In this document: positions 42,724-51,929 of the stretch, piece after piece
Position numbering within the stretch: position 1 is the first letter of the stretch
Layout: every line of letters begins with the position of its first letter
Assembly: GCA_903921785.1 (NCBI GenBank)
Contig: CAIXRH010000053.1
Span: 50,092-114,091, forward strand
Length of the DNA: 64,000 nt
Reading direction: 5' to 3'
DNA from: an uncultured Pseudomonadota bacterium
Lineage (GTDB): Bacteria > Myxococcota_A > UBA796 > SXON01
Position numbers and translations under genes: made by a program
The notes under the pieces: model-generated
What the model was told of the DNA's origin: nothing
The model's input: the letters and a program-made list of their open reading frames with translations, nothing else
The model's database searches: none

Positions 42724-45714
42724 ATGGTCGTGACCCGTCATGGGTCGCAGGTCACCGTGCCCGAGTCGGTCCCCCGGATCCACCAGCTCCTTGTCCGCGC
42801 CGCGCGTCGTTACGCGTGGCTGGCGTTTGCCCGGGGCTTCGCGTTGGCCGTGGCTTCGCTTTCGCTCGGGCTCACGCTCGCCACAGTGGCGGTGAACGAG
42901 GGCGCACGCTCTGCCGCGCGGCTCGCGCTGGGGGTGGCGTCCGTCGCGGCGATCGGCCTGGTCCTCAGGCGGCTCCGGGGGCTCCGAGCGCGGATCGCCC
43001 CGCGCGGGCAGGCGGAGGTTGTCGAACAGCTTCGTCCTGAGCTCCGGGGCGGGCTGCTCACGGTCGTGGACCGCGCGGAGCGCCCGTTGGGCTCGGCGGG
43101 GCTGTTCGTCCGGCTCGCCGACGACGTCTCGCGGCGAGTCGAGGGGCTCAGGCCCACGGACATCTGGCCCGGGCGCCCGTTGTGGCTCGACTCGCGCTGG
43201 GGGGTGCTCGCGCTCGCGCTGCTCGCCCTGGCGGCGATGAAGCTCCCCCTCGGCCCGATTGATGCGTTGAAGCTGGTCTTCGGCACTCAGTCCGCCAGCG
43301 CATCGGTCACGCCGGTGGTCGCGGATGGGCCGCACGCCCTCCTCGGCGACATCACGCTTCGCTACGAATATCCGACGTACACCCGGCTGGATCCCTTGGA
43401 GGTTCCGAACACGAGCGGCGAGGTCCACGCGCCGCCCGGGACCGTCGTGCGCATCCGTGCGCGGACCGCCCAGGCGTGGGAGTCGGCGACGCTTGAGGTC
43501 AGCGGCGCCGCCCCGGTTCCGGCGGAGCTGGTCGGCGGTCGTGACGTAAGTGGCAGCTTCACCGTGGGTGAGGCCGGCACGTGGGACTTCCGCTTCGGCG
43601 AGCTCGCGTCGCCGAGCTACCGCATCGTCCCCGACCCGGACCTCGCACCCGTGGTGGCGGTCAAGGCGCCCGCAAGCTCGCGGGTGGCGGTCGATGACAC
43701 GCTCCTCTTCGCGTTCAACGCCAAGGATGACTACGGGATCACCAAGGTGGTCTTGGAGCTCACGGTCAACGGGCGGGTGAGGGAGGAGCCGCTTCGCGTG
43801 CCGCTGGACGCGCCTCGAACCCTGGCGGACGCCCCGGCTGTCACCGCGTCGTCGCTCGGGCTGCATCTCGGTGATGTGGCCCGGGTGCGGGTCGGCGCAT
43901 GGGACAACGACGAGGTGTCCGGCTCGAAGGTGGGGTGGTCCTCGGCGTTCACCGTGGAGATCGGCGGGGCCGGGGGGAGCAGCGCCGCGTCGCAGAAGCT
44001 GCGCGAGGAGCTCTTCGACGCCCTTGTCCCGCTCCTGGCCGACTTCCTGGTCGACCCCACCCCGCTCGGCGAGACGGCCGAGTCGGTCTCCGCATGGTCC
44101 GACGCCGCGGAAGAACGCTACGTGAAGTTCGACAAGGTGGCGTCGGCCGCCGAGGGCTACGACGGCCGGACCTTTGAAGCGCGCCAGATCGACCACGTCA
44201 ACAGCGCGCGGCGGGACCTGTTCGCGTTCGTCCGCGGGCTGCCCGCGGGGCTGGTGGCGGAGAAGGATGGCGAGACGCTCGCGAGGTTGCAAGGGTCGAA
44301 TGTTCGGGCGCTGGAGATGGCGGTCTGGTCACTGGACGCCCGGGCCCGCGCCGAGGCGTACCGCAAGCTCCAGCAACTGGTGGAGGAGTTGGCCCAGGAG
44401 GCCAAGGAGCTCCGGGACGAGCTGCCCAACCTCACGAGCAGCCAGGCGCTCGCCCGCCTCGATCAGCTCACGCGGCTTGAGAGTCAGGTGAAGAAGGTTG
44501 CCTCCCAGCTCGACAAGGGGAGCATCCGAGCGTTCTTGGAGTCCCGCGGCGCCGAGGTCGACGGGGCGCTGGCCGCTGCGCGTCGGGACATCGCCGCGCA
44601 GAACGACCCGGCTGCTCGAGCGGACATGAAGCGGGTGGCTGACCTGCTCGACGAGATGGCCGGCGGCGTCAAGGAAGCCCAGGAGCGCCAGCAGGGCGGT
44701 GGAGACGAGCTGAAAAAGGAGATTGAAGCCCTCAAGCAGGAGCTGTCGTCGCTCGCGGAGGATCAGTCTGCGCTCCAGAAGAAGACCGACGCGGCGCGGG
44801 ACGAGCACGGACAGAGCCTCGAGGAAGGTCTGGCCGCGTGGAAGCGAGTCGACGCCTCGACCAAGGCCGCAAAGTCGGCGATGGCCGATCCTTCGGTGGA
44901 CAAGGGTTCGGCGTACCGGCCGTACGCGGCGGCGTCCGAAGATGCGAAGCACGACGCTTCCGGTTTGGACGACAGCGCCCGCGCCCGCGACGTGCAGACC
45001 TCCCTGGAGCGGGCCGAGGACCTCGAAGGTTCGCTGTCCCGCGCCCGCGAGCGGCTCAAGCAGGCGGCGAGGACGCGGCAGGTATCGGCGGCGGACGCTG
45101 CCCAGGCCGACGCCGCGTTGTCCAAAGCGCAACGGTCGGCAGAGTCGGCGCGGCAGGAGCTGGAGGCGCTGTCGGCGGCGCAGAGCCAGGGCTCGCCCGA
45201 GCTGTCTCGCGCGCTCCAGGAGCTCTCCAAGGCACAGCAACAGCTTGGGGAGCGCGCCGACAAGACGGCGGAGCGGGCCAAGAAGGTGGCCCACTCGATG
45301 CCGTCGGACGCGTCGGAGCTGGAGGAGGCGACGGCGGAGGGCGCCGAGCAGGCGAAGCGCGCCGCGGAGGCGATGCAGGAGGGCGACGCGATGGGCGCGT
45401 CGGGCGGGCAGCAGGCTGCGGAGGACGCCTTCGAGCGCGCCCAGGAAGCGCTGGAGCAGGCGTTGGAGGATGCGAAGCAGATGCAGGCCGGCGGCGGCTC
45501 GGGGGACCAGTCGGAGGGAGACCAGCCGAACGAGCCCTCCGACCAGGGCGACCAGGGCAGCAGCGTGCGGCAGGAGGTCACCATCCCGGCGCCCGAGGAG
45601 TTTGAGACGCCGGAGGCCTACCGCAAGGCGCTCCTCGAAGGCATGCAGGGCGATATTCCCGAGGCGTATCGGGCCACGAACAAGCGCTACTATGAGGAGC
45701 TCGTCCGCCAATGA
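42724..45714 (+). CDS. DUF4175-family membrane protein with long coiled coil
   Basis: 996 residues. Two N-terminal membrane helices (~35-80) and one at ~160-180, a beta-rich region (~190-430: 'RYEYPTYTRLDPLEVPNTSGEVHAPPGT') characteristic of DUF4175 proteins, then ~450 residues of Ala/Glu/Lys/Gln coiled coil ('KEIEALKQELSSLAEDQSALQKK') and a low-complexity acidic tail ('GDQSEGDQPNEPSDQG'). Such proteins are usually encoded beside MoxR/DUF58/DUF4159 genes, as here. A scaffold role in an envelope complex is inferred. The ATG directly follows TAGGCA; GTG 42730 is 6 bases from it and may be the real start. The last 4 bases overlap the next gene. Confidence 0.85.
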   Translation: MVVTRHGSQVTVPESVPRIHQLLVRAARRYAWLAFARGFALAVASLSLGLTLATVAVNEGARSAARLALGVASVAAIGLVLRRLRGLRARIAPRGQAEVVEQLRPELRGGLLTVVDRAERPLGSAGLFVRLADDVSRRVEGLRPTDIWPGRPLWLDSRWGVLALALLALAAMKLPLGPIDALKLVFGTQSASASVTPVVADGPHALLGDITLRYEYPTYTRLDPLEVPNTSGEVHAPPGTVVRIRARTAQAWESATLEVSGAAPVPAELVGGRDVSGSFTVGEAGTWDFRFGELASPSYRIVPDPDLAPVVAVKAPASSRVAVDDTLLFAFNAKDDYGITKVVLELTVNGRVREEPLRVPLDAPRTLADAPAVTASSLGLHLGDVARVRVGAWDNDEVSGSKVGWSSAFTVEIGGAGGSSAASQKLREELFDALVPLLADFLVDPTPLGETAESVSAWSDAAEERYVKFDKVASAAEGYDGRTFEARQIDHVNSARRDLFAFVRGLPAGLVAEKDGETLARLQGSNVRALEMAVWSLDARARAEAYRKLQQLVEELAQEAKELRDELPNLTSSQALARLDQLTRLESQVKKVASQLDKGSIRAFLESRGAEVDGALAAARRDIAAQNDPAARADMKRVADLLDEMAGGVKEAQERQQGGGDELKKEIEALKQELSSLAEDQSALQKKTDAARDEHGQSLEEGLAAWKRVDASTKAAKSAMADPSVDKGSAYRPYAAASEDAKHDASGLDDSARARDVQTSLERAEDLEGSLSRARERLKQAARTRQVSAADAAQADAALSKAQRSAESARQELEALSAAQSQGSPELSRALQELSKAQQQLGERADKTAERAKKVAHSMPSDASELEEATAEGAEQAKRAAEAMQEGDAMGASGGQQAAEDAFERAQEALEQALEDAKQMQAGGGSGDQSEGDQPNEPSDQGDQGSSVRQEVTIPAPEEFETPEAYRKALLEGMQGDIPEAYRATNKRYYEELVRQ

Positions 45715-47234
45715 CGCTCCTCTTGCTCTCCCTGGCGCTCGCGGCCCCGGCGGACGACGTCCACACGTGCCTCGACCTGTACGACCTGGATTGTGCTCGG
45801 GCTGCGGCGACACACCTGGGCTCCTCGGCGGCCGACCTCGAGGCCAAGGCGGAGCTTGAGTTCCATCTGGGCCACTTCGCGCTGGCGCGGGATGGGATGG
45901 TGACCGCCGCGAAGGGCCTCGCCGCCGACATCGAAGTCGCGAACCAGGTGGAGCTGTACCAGAAGACCGTCGCCGCCACCGCCGACTTTGAGTCGCGCAG
46001 CCGCGGCGATGTGACCGTGCAATTCCGCCCAGGAATGGACGAGGTTCTGCTCGACGAAGCGTTCGAGACGCTCCAGGCGGCCCACGACCGGATTGGCCCG
46101 GTGCTCGGCGGCGCGCCCCCAGGTGGCGTGCGCATGGAGCTCTACCCGACGGCCCAGCGGTTCATCGATGCGTCGTCGCTTCCCGGCGCGGCCGTGCGAA
46201 CGACCGGGGTCATCGCGCTGTCCAAATGGACACGCCTCCTGGTGAGCTCGCCGCGCGCCCTCGGCCGCGGGTACGAGTGGAAGGACACCATCGCCCACGA
46301 GTACATCCACTACATCGTGGCGTGGCGAACCAAGGACCGGGCTCCGGTCTGGCTGCAGGAGGGCATCGCCCGCAGCCACGAGTCGCTCTGGCGACAGGAC
46401 GAGCCCGCCGCGCTCACCCCCGAGCAGGAGTCGCTGCTCGCCGACGCGCTCGCCGACGACAAGCTGGTGCCGCTCGCGAAGATGCACCCCTCGATGGCGT
46501 TCCTCTCCTCCGCCGAGGAGGCGTCCCTGGCGTTCGCCCAGGTCTCCACGATGATCGTGTACCTGAGGAAGTCCTCCGGACCGGAGGCGGTCTCCAAGGT
46601 GCTCGACCTGGTGCGCGGCGGCCGCGACGCGCTCCAGGCGGTCGCCGACGTCGGCGCTGGGGGCGACCCGGATGCGTTCATGGAGGGGTGGAAGCGCTAC
46701 CTGGGCACTCTCTCGCTCGTGAGCAAGAAGTTGGCTTCGAAGCAGGTGGTGCTCGACGGTGGCGGCGACGAATTCGCGGATGATCCGGTCCTCGGTGACC
46801 GCGCGGATCTCGCCCGCGCTGTCCGCCTCGGGGACATCCTCATGGACCATGCCCGGGCCGACGCTGCCCTCGTGGAGTACCAGAAGGCGGCCTTGGGGAG
46901 TGACACCCCGTCTCCGCTGCTCACTGCGCGCACGGCGGAGGCCCTGCTCAAGCTCGGCCGCCGCGACGAGGCTCGGTCGATCTTGAATGATTCGGTGCAC
47001 GATTACCCCGAAGATGCGACTACGCGGGTCGCGCTCGGCGCCCTCCTCCTCGCGGAGGGCAACCGGCAGGGCGCGTTCGCCCAGTACCGCGCCGCCATCG
47101 ACATCAACCCCTTCGACGCCCCGACCCAGGCCATCCTCGGCGACCTCTACGCCGCCCGCGGCGACACCGCGATGGCCGAGCGCCACCATCACTACGCGCG
47201 CCTGCTCCAGAGCGCCGAACCCGCAACCCGCTGA
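45711..47234 (+). CDS. Secreted peptidase MA-like metalloprotease with TPR tail
   Basis: 507 residues with signal 'MTLLLLSLALAAPA'. Zinc motif 'TIAHEYIHYIVAWRTKDRAPVWLQEGIARS' gives HExxH plus the downstream Glu (gluzincin, peptidase MA family). Residues ~345-507 form TPR-like repeats ('LARAVRLGDILMDHARADAALVEYQKA', 'ALGALLLAEGNRQGAFAQYRAAI'). Likely an extracytoplasmic protease or substrate-binding protein. Coupled by ATGA to the DUF4175 gene and 6 bases before moxR, so it belongs to the operon; its presence in a MoxR locus is unusual. Confidence 0.87.
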   Translation: MTLLLLSLALAAPADDVHTCLDLYDLDCARAAATHLGSSAADLEAKAELEFHLGHFALARDGMVTAAKGLAADIEVANQVELYQKTVAATADFESRSRGDVTVQFRPGMDEVLLDEAFETLQAAHDRIGPVLGGAPPGGVRMELYPTAQRFIDASSLPGAAVRTTGVIALSKWTRLLVSSPRALGRGYEWKDTIAHEYIHYIVAWRTKDRAPVWLQEGIARSHESLWRQDEPAALTPEQESLLADALADDKLVPLAKMHPSMAFLSSAEEASLAFAQVSTMIVYLRKSSGPEAVSKVLDLVRGGRDALQAVADVGAGGDPDAFMEGWKRYLGTLSLVSKKLASKQVVLDGGGDEFADDPVLGDRADLARAVRLGDILMDHARADAALVEYQKAALGSDTPSPLLTARTAEALLKLGRRDEARSILNDSVHDYPEDATTRVALGALLLAEGNRQGAFAQYRAAIDINPFDAPTQAILGDLYAARGDTAMAERHHHYARLLQSAEPATR

Positions 47235-47240
47235 GCCTCC

Positions 47241-48227
47241 ATGCCTGTTGATGACTCTGCCCTGTTCGATCGCCTCGCCCGCGTGCGCGCGGACGTGCTG
47301 GCCCAGCTCGGGCGCCGCATCGTCGGGCAGTCCGACGTGATCGAGCGGATGCTCGTAGCGCTGTTCTCCAGGGGGCACTGCCTGTTCGTCGGCGTTCCCG
47401 GCCTGGCCAAGACGCTCCTGGTGTCGTCGACGGCGAAGGCCCTCGGCCTCGACAGCGGGCGCATCCAGTTCACCCCCGACCTGATGCCAGCGGACGTCAC
47501 CGGGAGCGAGGTCCTCGACGAAGATCGGGGCACCGGGCACCGGCAGCTCCGCTTCGTCCCCGGGCCGATCTTCACCAACCTGCTCCTCGCGGACGAGATC
47601 AACCGCACCCCGCCGCGCACCCAGGCGGCGCTCTTGCAGGCGATGCAGGAGGGGCACGTGACGGTGGGGCGGCAGACCTACCCGATCGGCACGCCGTTCC
47701 TGGTGTTTGCGACGCAGAACCCGATCGAGCAGGAAGGCACCTACCCCTTGCCGGAAGCGCAGCTCGACCGCTTTATGCTCAGCATCGACGTGGACTATCC
47801 CTCGGAGGCGGAGGAGGTGCAGATCGTCGAGCGCACCATCGGCGACCTCGGGCCGGAGCCCGAGCCGGTGCTCGATCGCGAGACGCTCCTCGCCCTCCAG
47901 GCGTTGGTCCGTCGGCTCCCCGCGCACGACGGCGTCACGAAGTACGCCGTGAAGCTCGCCCGAGCCACGCGCCCCGGGCCGGGCGCGCCCGACGTGGTCC
48001 GCCAGTACGTGCAGTGGGGCGCCGGCCCCCGCGCGAGCCAGTTCCTGGCCCTCGGCGCGCGGGTGCGCGCGGCGCTCGACGGTCGGCTCAGCCCGGACCT
48101 CGAGGATGTGCGTCGAATCGCCCCAAGCGTGCTGGGGCACCGGGTGATCCCCAGCTTCGCGGCGGAGGCCGAAGGGCTTCGTGCGAAGGACCTCGTGCAG
48201 CGGCTCATCGAGTCGGTCCCGGCCTGA
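47241..48227 (+). CDS. MoxR-family AAA+ ATPase
   Basis: 328 residues. '[15 protein letters not shown]', Walker A '[10 protein letters not shown]', Walker B '[24 protein letters not shown]', sensor 1 '[25 protein letters not shown]' and a C-terminal lid are classic MoxR (APE2/MRP subgroup). MoxR proteins act as chaperone-like ATPases with VWA partners; the DUF58 and VWA genes follow directly. 3-base gap to the next start. Confidence 0.95.
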   Translation: MPVDDSALFDRLARVRADVLAQLGRRIVGQSDVIERMLVALFSRGHCLFVGVPGLAKTLLVSSTAKALGLDSGRIQFTPDLMPADVTGSEVLDEDRGTGHRQLRFVPGPIFTNLLLADEINRTPPRTQAALLQAMQEGHVTVGRQTYPIGTPFLVFATQNPIEQEGTYPLPEAQLDRFMLSIDVDYPSEAEEVQIVERTIGDLGPEPEPVLDRETLLALQALVRRLPAHDGVTKYAVKLARATRPGPGAPDVVRQYVQWGAGPRASQFLALGARVRAALDGRLSPDLEDVRRIAPSVLGHRVIPSFAAEAEGLRAKDLVQRLIESVPA

Positions 48228-48229
48228 GC

Positions 48230-49114
48230 GTGGCCCCGGCTCCCCTCTGGCGTCCAGACGTCGTCGCGCGGGTGCGTGCGTTGCACTTGCGTGCGCGTCA
48301 GGTGGTCGCCGGGCTCGGGGTGGGGCCGCGGCGGTCGATCCGCTTGGGGCAGGCGGTGGAGTTCGCCGACTACAAGCCCTACACGCCGGGCGACAACCTC
48401 CGGGACCTCGACTGGCGCGTCCTCGGGCGTCGGGACCGCCTCGTGGTCCGGCGGTACCGCGCCGAGACCGAGATGGGCGCCACGCTGGTGCTCGACGCGT
48501 CGGCGGACCTGGGCTCCACGGCCGAGAAGTGGGAGCAGGCCGTGGCGTACCTCGCCACCGTCGCGTGGTTGTTGTACCTGGAGAACGAGCCGATCGGCCT
48601 GCGCATCGTCGCGGGGGAGGGGATGCCGCTCCGCGCCCTCCCGCCCCGCCGGGGCCGCGGCCACGTGGGGCGGATCTTCGCGCTCCTCGCCGCAACCCGT
48701 CCGGCGGGGCGGGCCGGCCTCGCCCAGGCGTTCACGGAGGTCGGCGCTCGGGCCCACGCGCGCGGGCTCGTGGTCCTCGTGAGCGACTTCATGGAGCCGA
48801 TCGAGGGCTGGGCGTCGTCGCTGGACGCGCTCGTCCGGCGGCGCGCGGACGTTCGGGCGGTGCAGGTCTACGACCAACGGGAGACGTCCCTGGCGTTCGA
48901 CCGCCCGTTGCGTCTGTATTCCCCGGAAGGGGGCGCGGATGAGCCGCTCGATCCGCTCGCCATGCGGGCGGACGTGGAAGCAGAGGCCCAACGTCTGTTC
49001 GCCGAGGTCCGCGCCGCGGTGGCGCGTCGCCGTGGCGTGGTGCGGCTCCTCGAAGCGCGGGGCTCCCTGGTCGACGCGGTCGGGGCGTTCCTCCTCGCCC
49101 GCCAGGCGGCCTAG
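48230..49114 (+). CDS. DUF58 protein (MoxR partner)
   Basis: 294 residues from GTG 48230, 2 bases after the moxR stop. The DUF58 signature 'QAVEFADYKPYTPGDNLRDLDWRVLGRRDRLVVRRYRAETE' is clear, followed by a VWA-like Rossmann fold with 'VLDASADLGS'; the canonical DxSxS MIDAS is partly kept (DASAD). No membrane segment is obvious, so it is probably cytoplasmic or peripheral. The next gene's GTG overlaps its stop (TAGTG). Confidence 0.92.
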   Translation: MAPAPLWRPDVVARVRALHLRARQVVAGLGVGPRRSIRLGQAVEFADYKPYTPGDNLRDLDWRVLGRRDRLVVRRYRAETEMGATLVLDASADLGSTAEKWEQAVAYLATVAWLLYLENEPIGLRIVAGEGMPLRALPPRRGRGHVGRIFALLAATRPAGRAGLAQAFTEVGARAHARGLVVLVSDFMEPIEGWASSLDALVRRRADVRAVQVYDQRETSLAFDRPLRLYSPEGGADEPLDPLAMRADVEAEAQRLFAEVRAAVARRRGVVRLLEARGSLVDAVGAFLLARQAA

Positions 49115-51174
49115 TGTCGTTCGCGCTGCTCGCCCCCGCCGCCCTCGCGCTCGCCGCGCTCCTGGCCGGGCCGATCCTCGCGCACCTCGTCCGCCGCAAG
49201 CCCGACGAACGTCGGGCGTACGGGGCGATGTTGTTGCTGGAGCGTCTCAAACGACGGGTGGAGCGTCGGCGTCGGCTGCACGACCGCCTGCTGCTCCTGC
49301 TCCGGCTGCTCGCCGTCGCGCTGTTCATCCTGGCGATTGCTCGCCCAGAAGTGCACCTTCCGGAGACCAACGCCCCCGTCGGGGCTTCGGGTCACGTCGT
49401 CGTGATCCTCGACACCTCGTTGTCGATGGACCAGCGGGCGGGCGGCGAGTCCGCCTTCCTGCGCGCCCAACGGGAGGCGGCCAGGGCGGTGCGTGACCTG
49501 CCGGAAGGAACGTTGGTCGCGGTGTTCGCGGCGGGGCTGCCCCAGGAGCCGCTCGTGCCCACGTGGTCCGCTGACCACGCGCTCGCCGCCTCGCTGATCG
49601 AGGCGGCCCGGCAAGCGGCCGGCGCGACCGACCTGGACGGAGCCCTGACGCAGGCGCGCACGCTGCTGGGCGGCAAGCCCGGAGAGGTCCTGGTGTACAC
49701 GGATGGTTCGGGGCCGGGGAACGTGGCGGCCGCGCAGAACAGCCTCGCGCGGCTCCTCGCCACGGGTTCGGTGATCCTCCCGCGGATGGTCGGGGTTGCC
49801 GACCCGACGAACGTCGTCGTGAGTGATGCGCGGTACGGCGATGGGCTCGAAGGGGGCACGGTCACCGTGAAGGTGCGCAGCTACGGCGCCGCTGCCGTCG
49901 AGGTCCCCGCGACTGTGCAGCTGCCGGACGGCGCGCAGATGACGGTCTTCGTGCAGGTTCCCGGCGCCACGGCAGATGGGCCCGGGGAGGCGACGGCGGC
50001 CGTGACCGTGCCCCGGCAGGCCGCCGGCGGCGTCGCGTCCGTCACGGTCACCGATCCCGGGCTCCCGCAGGACGATGCCCGGTACTTCCACCTGCCGCGG
50101 GTCGGGCAGAGCCGGGTGCTGGTGGTCGACGGCGACCCAGGTTCGTCGCCGACCAAGTCGGAGGTGTACTTCCTGGAGCGGGCGCTGGCGCCCAACACGG
50201 GCGGGGGCGCGGCGCTCGATGTCGTCGCGCCGGCCGGGATCACCAAGCTCACGGAGGGACAGGCGCGCGTCGCCATCGTGGCCAACGTCGGCGATCCCAC
50301 GCCCATGGCGCCGACGCTCATCGACTTCGTGCGGGAAGGTGGCTCGTTGGTCCTCGCCGTCGGGGACAACGTGAGCGCCGCGGTGTGGAATTCGGCTTTG
50401 GCGCCGATCCTCCCGGCCACGCTCTCTCGGCCCCGGGACCTCGCGTCCACGGACACCGAGTCCTCCGGGCTCGCCCTCGCGCCGCCGGGGGTGGACGTGG
50501 AGCTCTTCGAGCCCTTCGCACAAGCGGGCCGCACCGGCTTCGCGCGGGTCCACAGCCGGCGGATCTTCGCGGTCGAGGGCTACGTGGAAGGCGAGGGGAC
50601 CGAGACGCTGCTGCGCTACGAGGGTGGGGCGCCGGCGCTGATCTCGCGAGAGGTCGGGACGGGGCACGTGCTGCTGTGGACCTCCACCCTCGATCTGGGC
50701 TGGTCCAACTTTCCATTGCAGAGCATCTACGCCCCGTTCTGTGCGCGCCTCGTCGGATGGCTGGGCGGGGAGGTCGGCAGCTCAGCGTCCCGGCTGGACG
50801 GAACGGTCGGCCAGCCGGTCGCGGTGCCGCTCCCCGCCGGCCAGGAGCTCTCGGTGACCGGGCCGAGTGGCGAGCGGGTCGGCGTCACCCGGCTCCCAGG
50901 CACGATTCAGTTTGTCCCTGAGGTTCCTGGGGCCTACGCGGTCGGGCGCCCCGGCGAGCCGCCGAGCACGTGGGTGGCGGTCAACGGCAGCCCGCGGGAG
51001 TCGGACGTACGCCCCGACGAGACGATCACGGAGGCCACCACTCGGATCGACCCCGCGAACACCGGACGGGTCGTCCCGCTCGACACGGCCCTCGCGCTTG
51101 CGGCGGCGGTGGCGCTGCTGGCGGCTTCCTGGTTGGGGCGCGGGGCGCTGCCGGCAGAGGAGGGAGGAGCATGA
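49114..51174 (+). CDS. BatA/VWA-domain membrane protein
   Basis: 686 residues from GTG. The N-terminal BatA-type segment 'LLAPAALALAALLAGPILAHLVRRK' and the second helix 'LLRLLAVALFILAIARP' anchor it, then a VWA domain with intact MIDAS 'ILDTSLSMD', followed by Ig-like and ThuA/amidotransferase-like parts ('VLVVDGDPGSS...', 'VREGGSLVLAVGDNV'), and a C-terminal helix (~660-680). Likely the membrane adhesion/scaffold partner of the MoxR complex. The ATGA overlap couples it to the DUF4159 gene. Confidence 0.88.
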   Translation: MSFALLAPAALALAALLAGPILAHLVRRKPDERRAYGAMLLLERLKRRVERRRRLHDRLLLLLRLLAVALFILAIARPEVHLPETNAPVGASGHVVVILDTSLSMDQRAGGESAFLRAQREAARAVRDLPEGTLVAVFAAGLPQEPLVPTWSADHALAASLIEAARQAAGATDLDGALTQARTLLGGKPGEVLVYTDGSGPGNVAAAQNSLARLLATGSVILPRMVGVADPTNVVVSDARYGDGLEGGTVTVKVRSYGAAAVEVPATVQLPDGAQMTVFVQVPGATADGPGEATAAVTVPRQAAGGVASVTVTDPGLPQDDARYFHLPRVGQSRVLVVDGDPGSSPTKSEVYFLERALAPNTGGGAALDVVAPAGITKLTEGQARVAIVANVGDPTPMAPTLIDFVREGGSLVLAVGDNVSAAVWNSALAPILPATLSRPRDLASTDTESSGLALAPPGVDVELFEPFAQAGRTGFARVHSRRIFAVEGYVEGEGTETLLRYEGGAPALISREVGTGHVLLWTSTLDLGWSNFPLQSIYAPFCARLVGWLGGEVGSSASRLDGTVGQPVAVPLPAGQELSVTGPSGERVGVTRLPGTIQFVPEVPGAYAVGRPGEPPSTWVAVNGSPRESDVRPDETITEATTRIDPANTGRVVPLDTALALAAAVALLAASWLGRGALPAEEGGA

Positions 51175-51929
51175 GGATCAGCCGCCGAAACGCCCTGCTC
51201 AGCGGCGCCAGCGCCCTGGCCACGCTCGCGACGCGTCCCGCGTGGGCCTTCGGGGACGGCACCCGAATGGACGTCGCCGAGATCATGCTCCCGAGCGGCA
51301 CGGTCTCGCGGCCCAACGCCTGGACGCGCCTGCTGCTCGAGGTCGTGCAGACCACCTCCGTGGAGTGTACGCCCCGCGCCGTGCAGGTCGCGCCGGATGA
51401 TCCTGAGCTCTTCTCACATCCGTTCGCGGTCCTGGTCGGCACGGGCCCGCTCCCGTCGTTGTCGGAGCGCGCCCGAGAGCAGCTCGTGCGCTACCTCAGC
51501 TACGGCGGCTTCTTGTTCGTCGACGATGCGTCGGGCGAGCCGAAGAGTGCCTTCGACGCGAGCTTCCGCCTGCTCGCCCAGGGGTTGTTCCCCACTCGTC
51601 CGCTCGCCGTGCTCAGCGCGGACCACTCGGTTTATCGAAGCTTCTTCCTGCTTCGGGAGCCGGTGGGGAGGGTGGCGCTTCACCGGGTGCTCGAAGGCGT
51701 GCAGCTGGGCTCGATGCACCCGCTCGTCTACAGCCAGGATGACGTCTCCGGGGCGCTTGACCGGCGCGCGGACGGCATGGACCTCTCGGCCTGCGTACCC
51801 GAGGGGGAGCTGCAGCGACGTGAGGCGGTGAAGCTGGCCATCAACCTTGTGCTCTACGCACTCACCTCGAATTACAAGCATGACCAGGCGCATGTGCGGC
51901 GGCTGATGGAAGAGGGGCGCCTCGAATGA
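51171..51929 (+). CDS. DUF4159 protein with Tat-type signal
   Basis: 252 residues. 'MRISRRNALLSGASALATLATRPAWA' is a twin-arginine signal. The DUF4159 domain (~40-245) has 'YLSYGGFLFVDDASG' and 'HPLVYSQDDVSG', family hallmarks of a class-I-glutamine-amidotransferase-like fold; the nucleophile Cys is not evident, so it may bind rather than cleave. ATGA overlaps on both sides (BatA-like upstream, VWA protein downstream). Confidence 0.85.
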   Translation: MRISRRNALLSGASALATLATRPAWAFGDGTRMDVAEIMLPSGTVSRPNAWTRLLLEVVQTTSVECTPRAVQVAPDDPELFSHPFAVLVGTGPLPSLSERAREQLVRYLSYGGFLFVDDASGEPKSAFDASFRLLAQGLFPTRPLAVLSADHSVYRSFFLLREPVGRVALHRVLEGVQLGSMHPLVYSQDDVSGALDRRADGMDLSACVPEGELQRREAVKLAINLVLYALTSNYKHDQAHVRRLMEEGRLE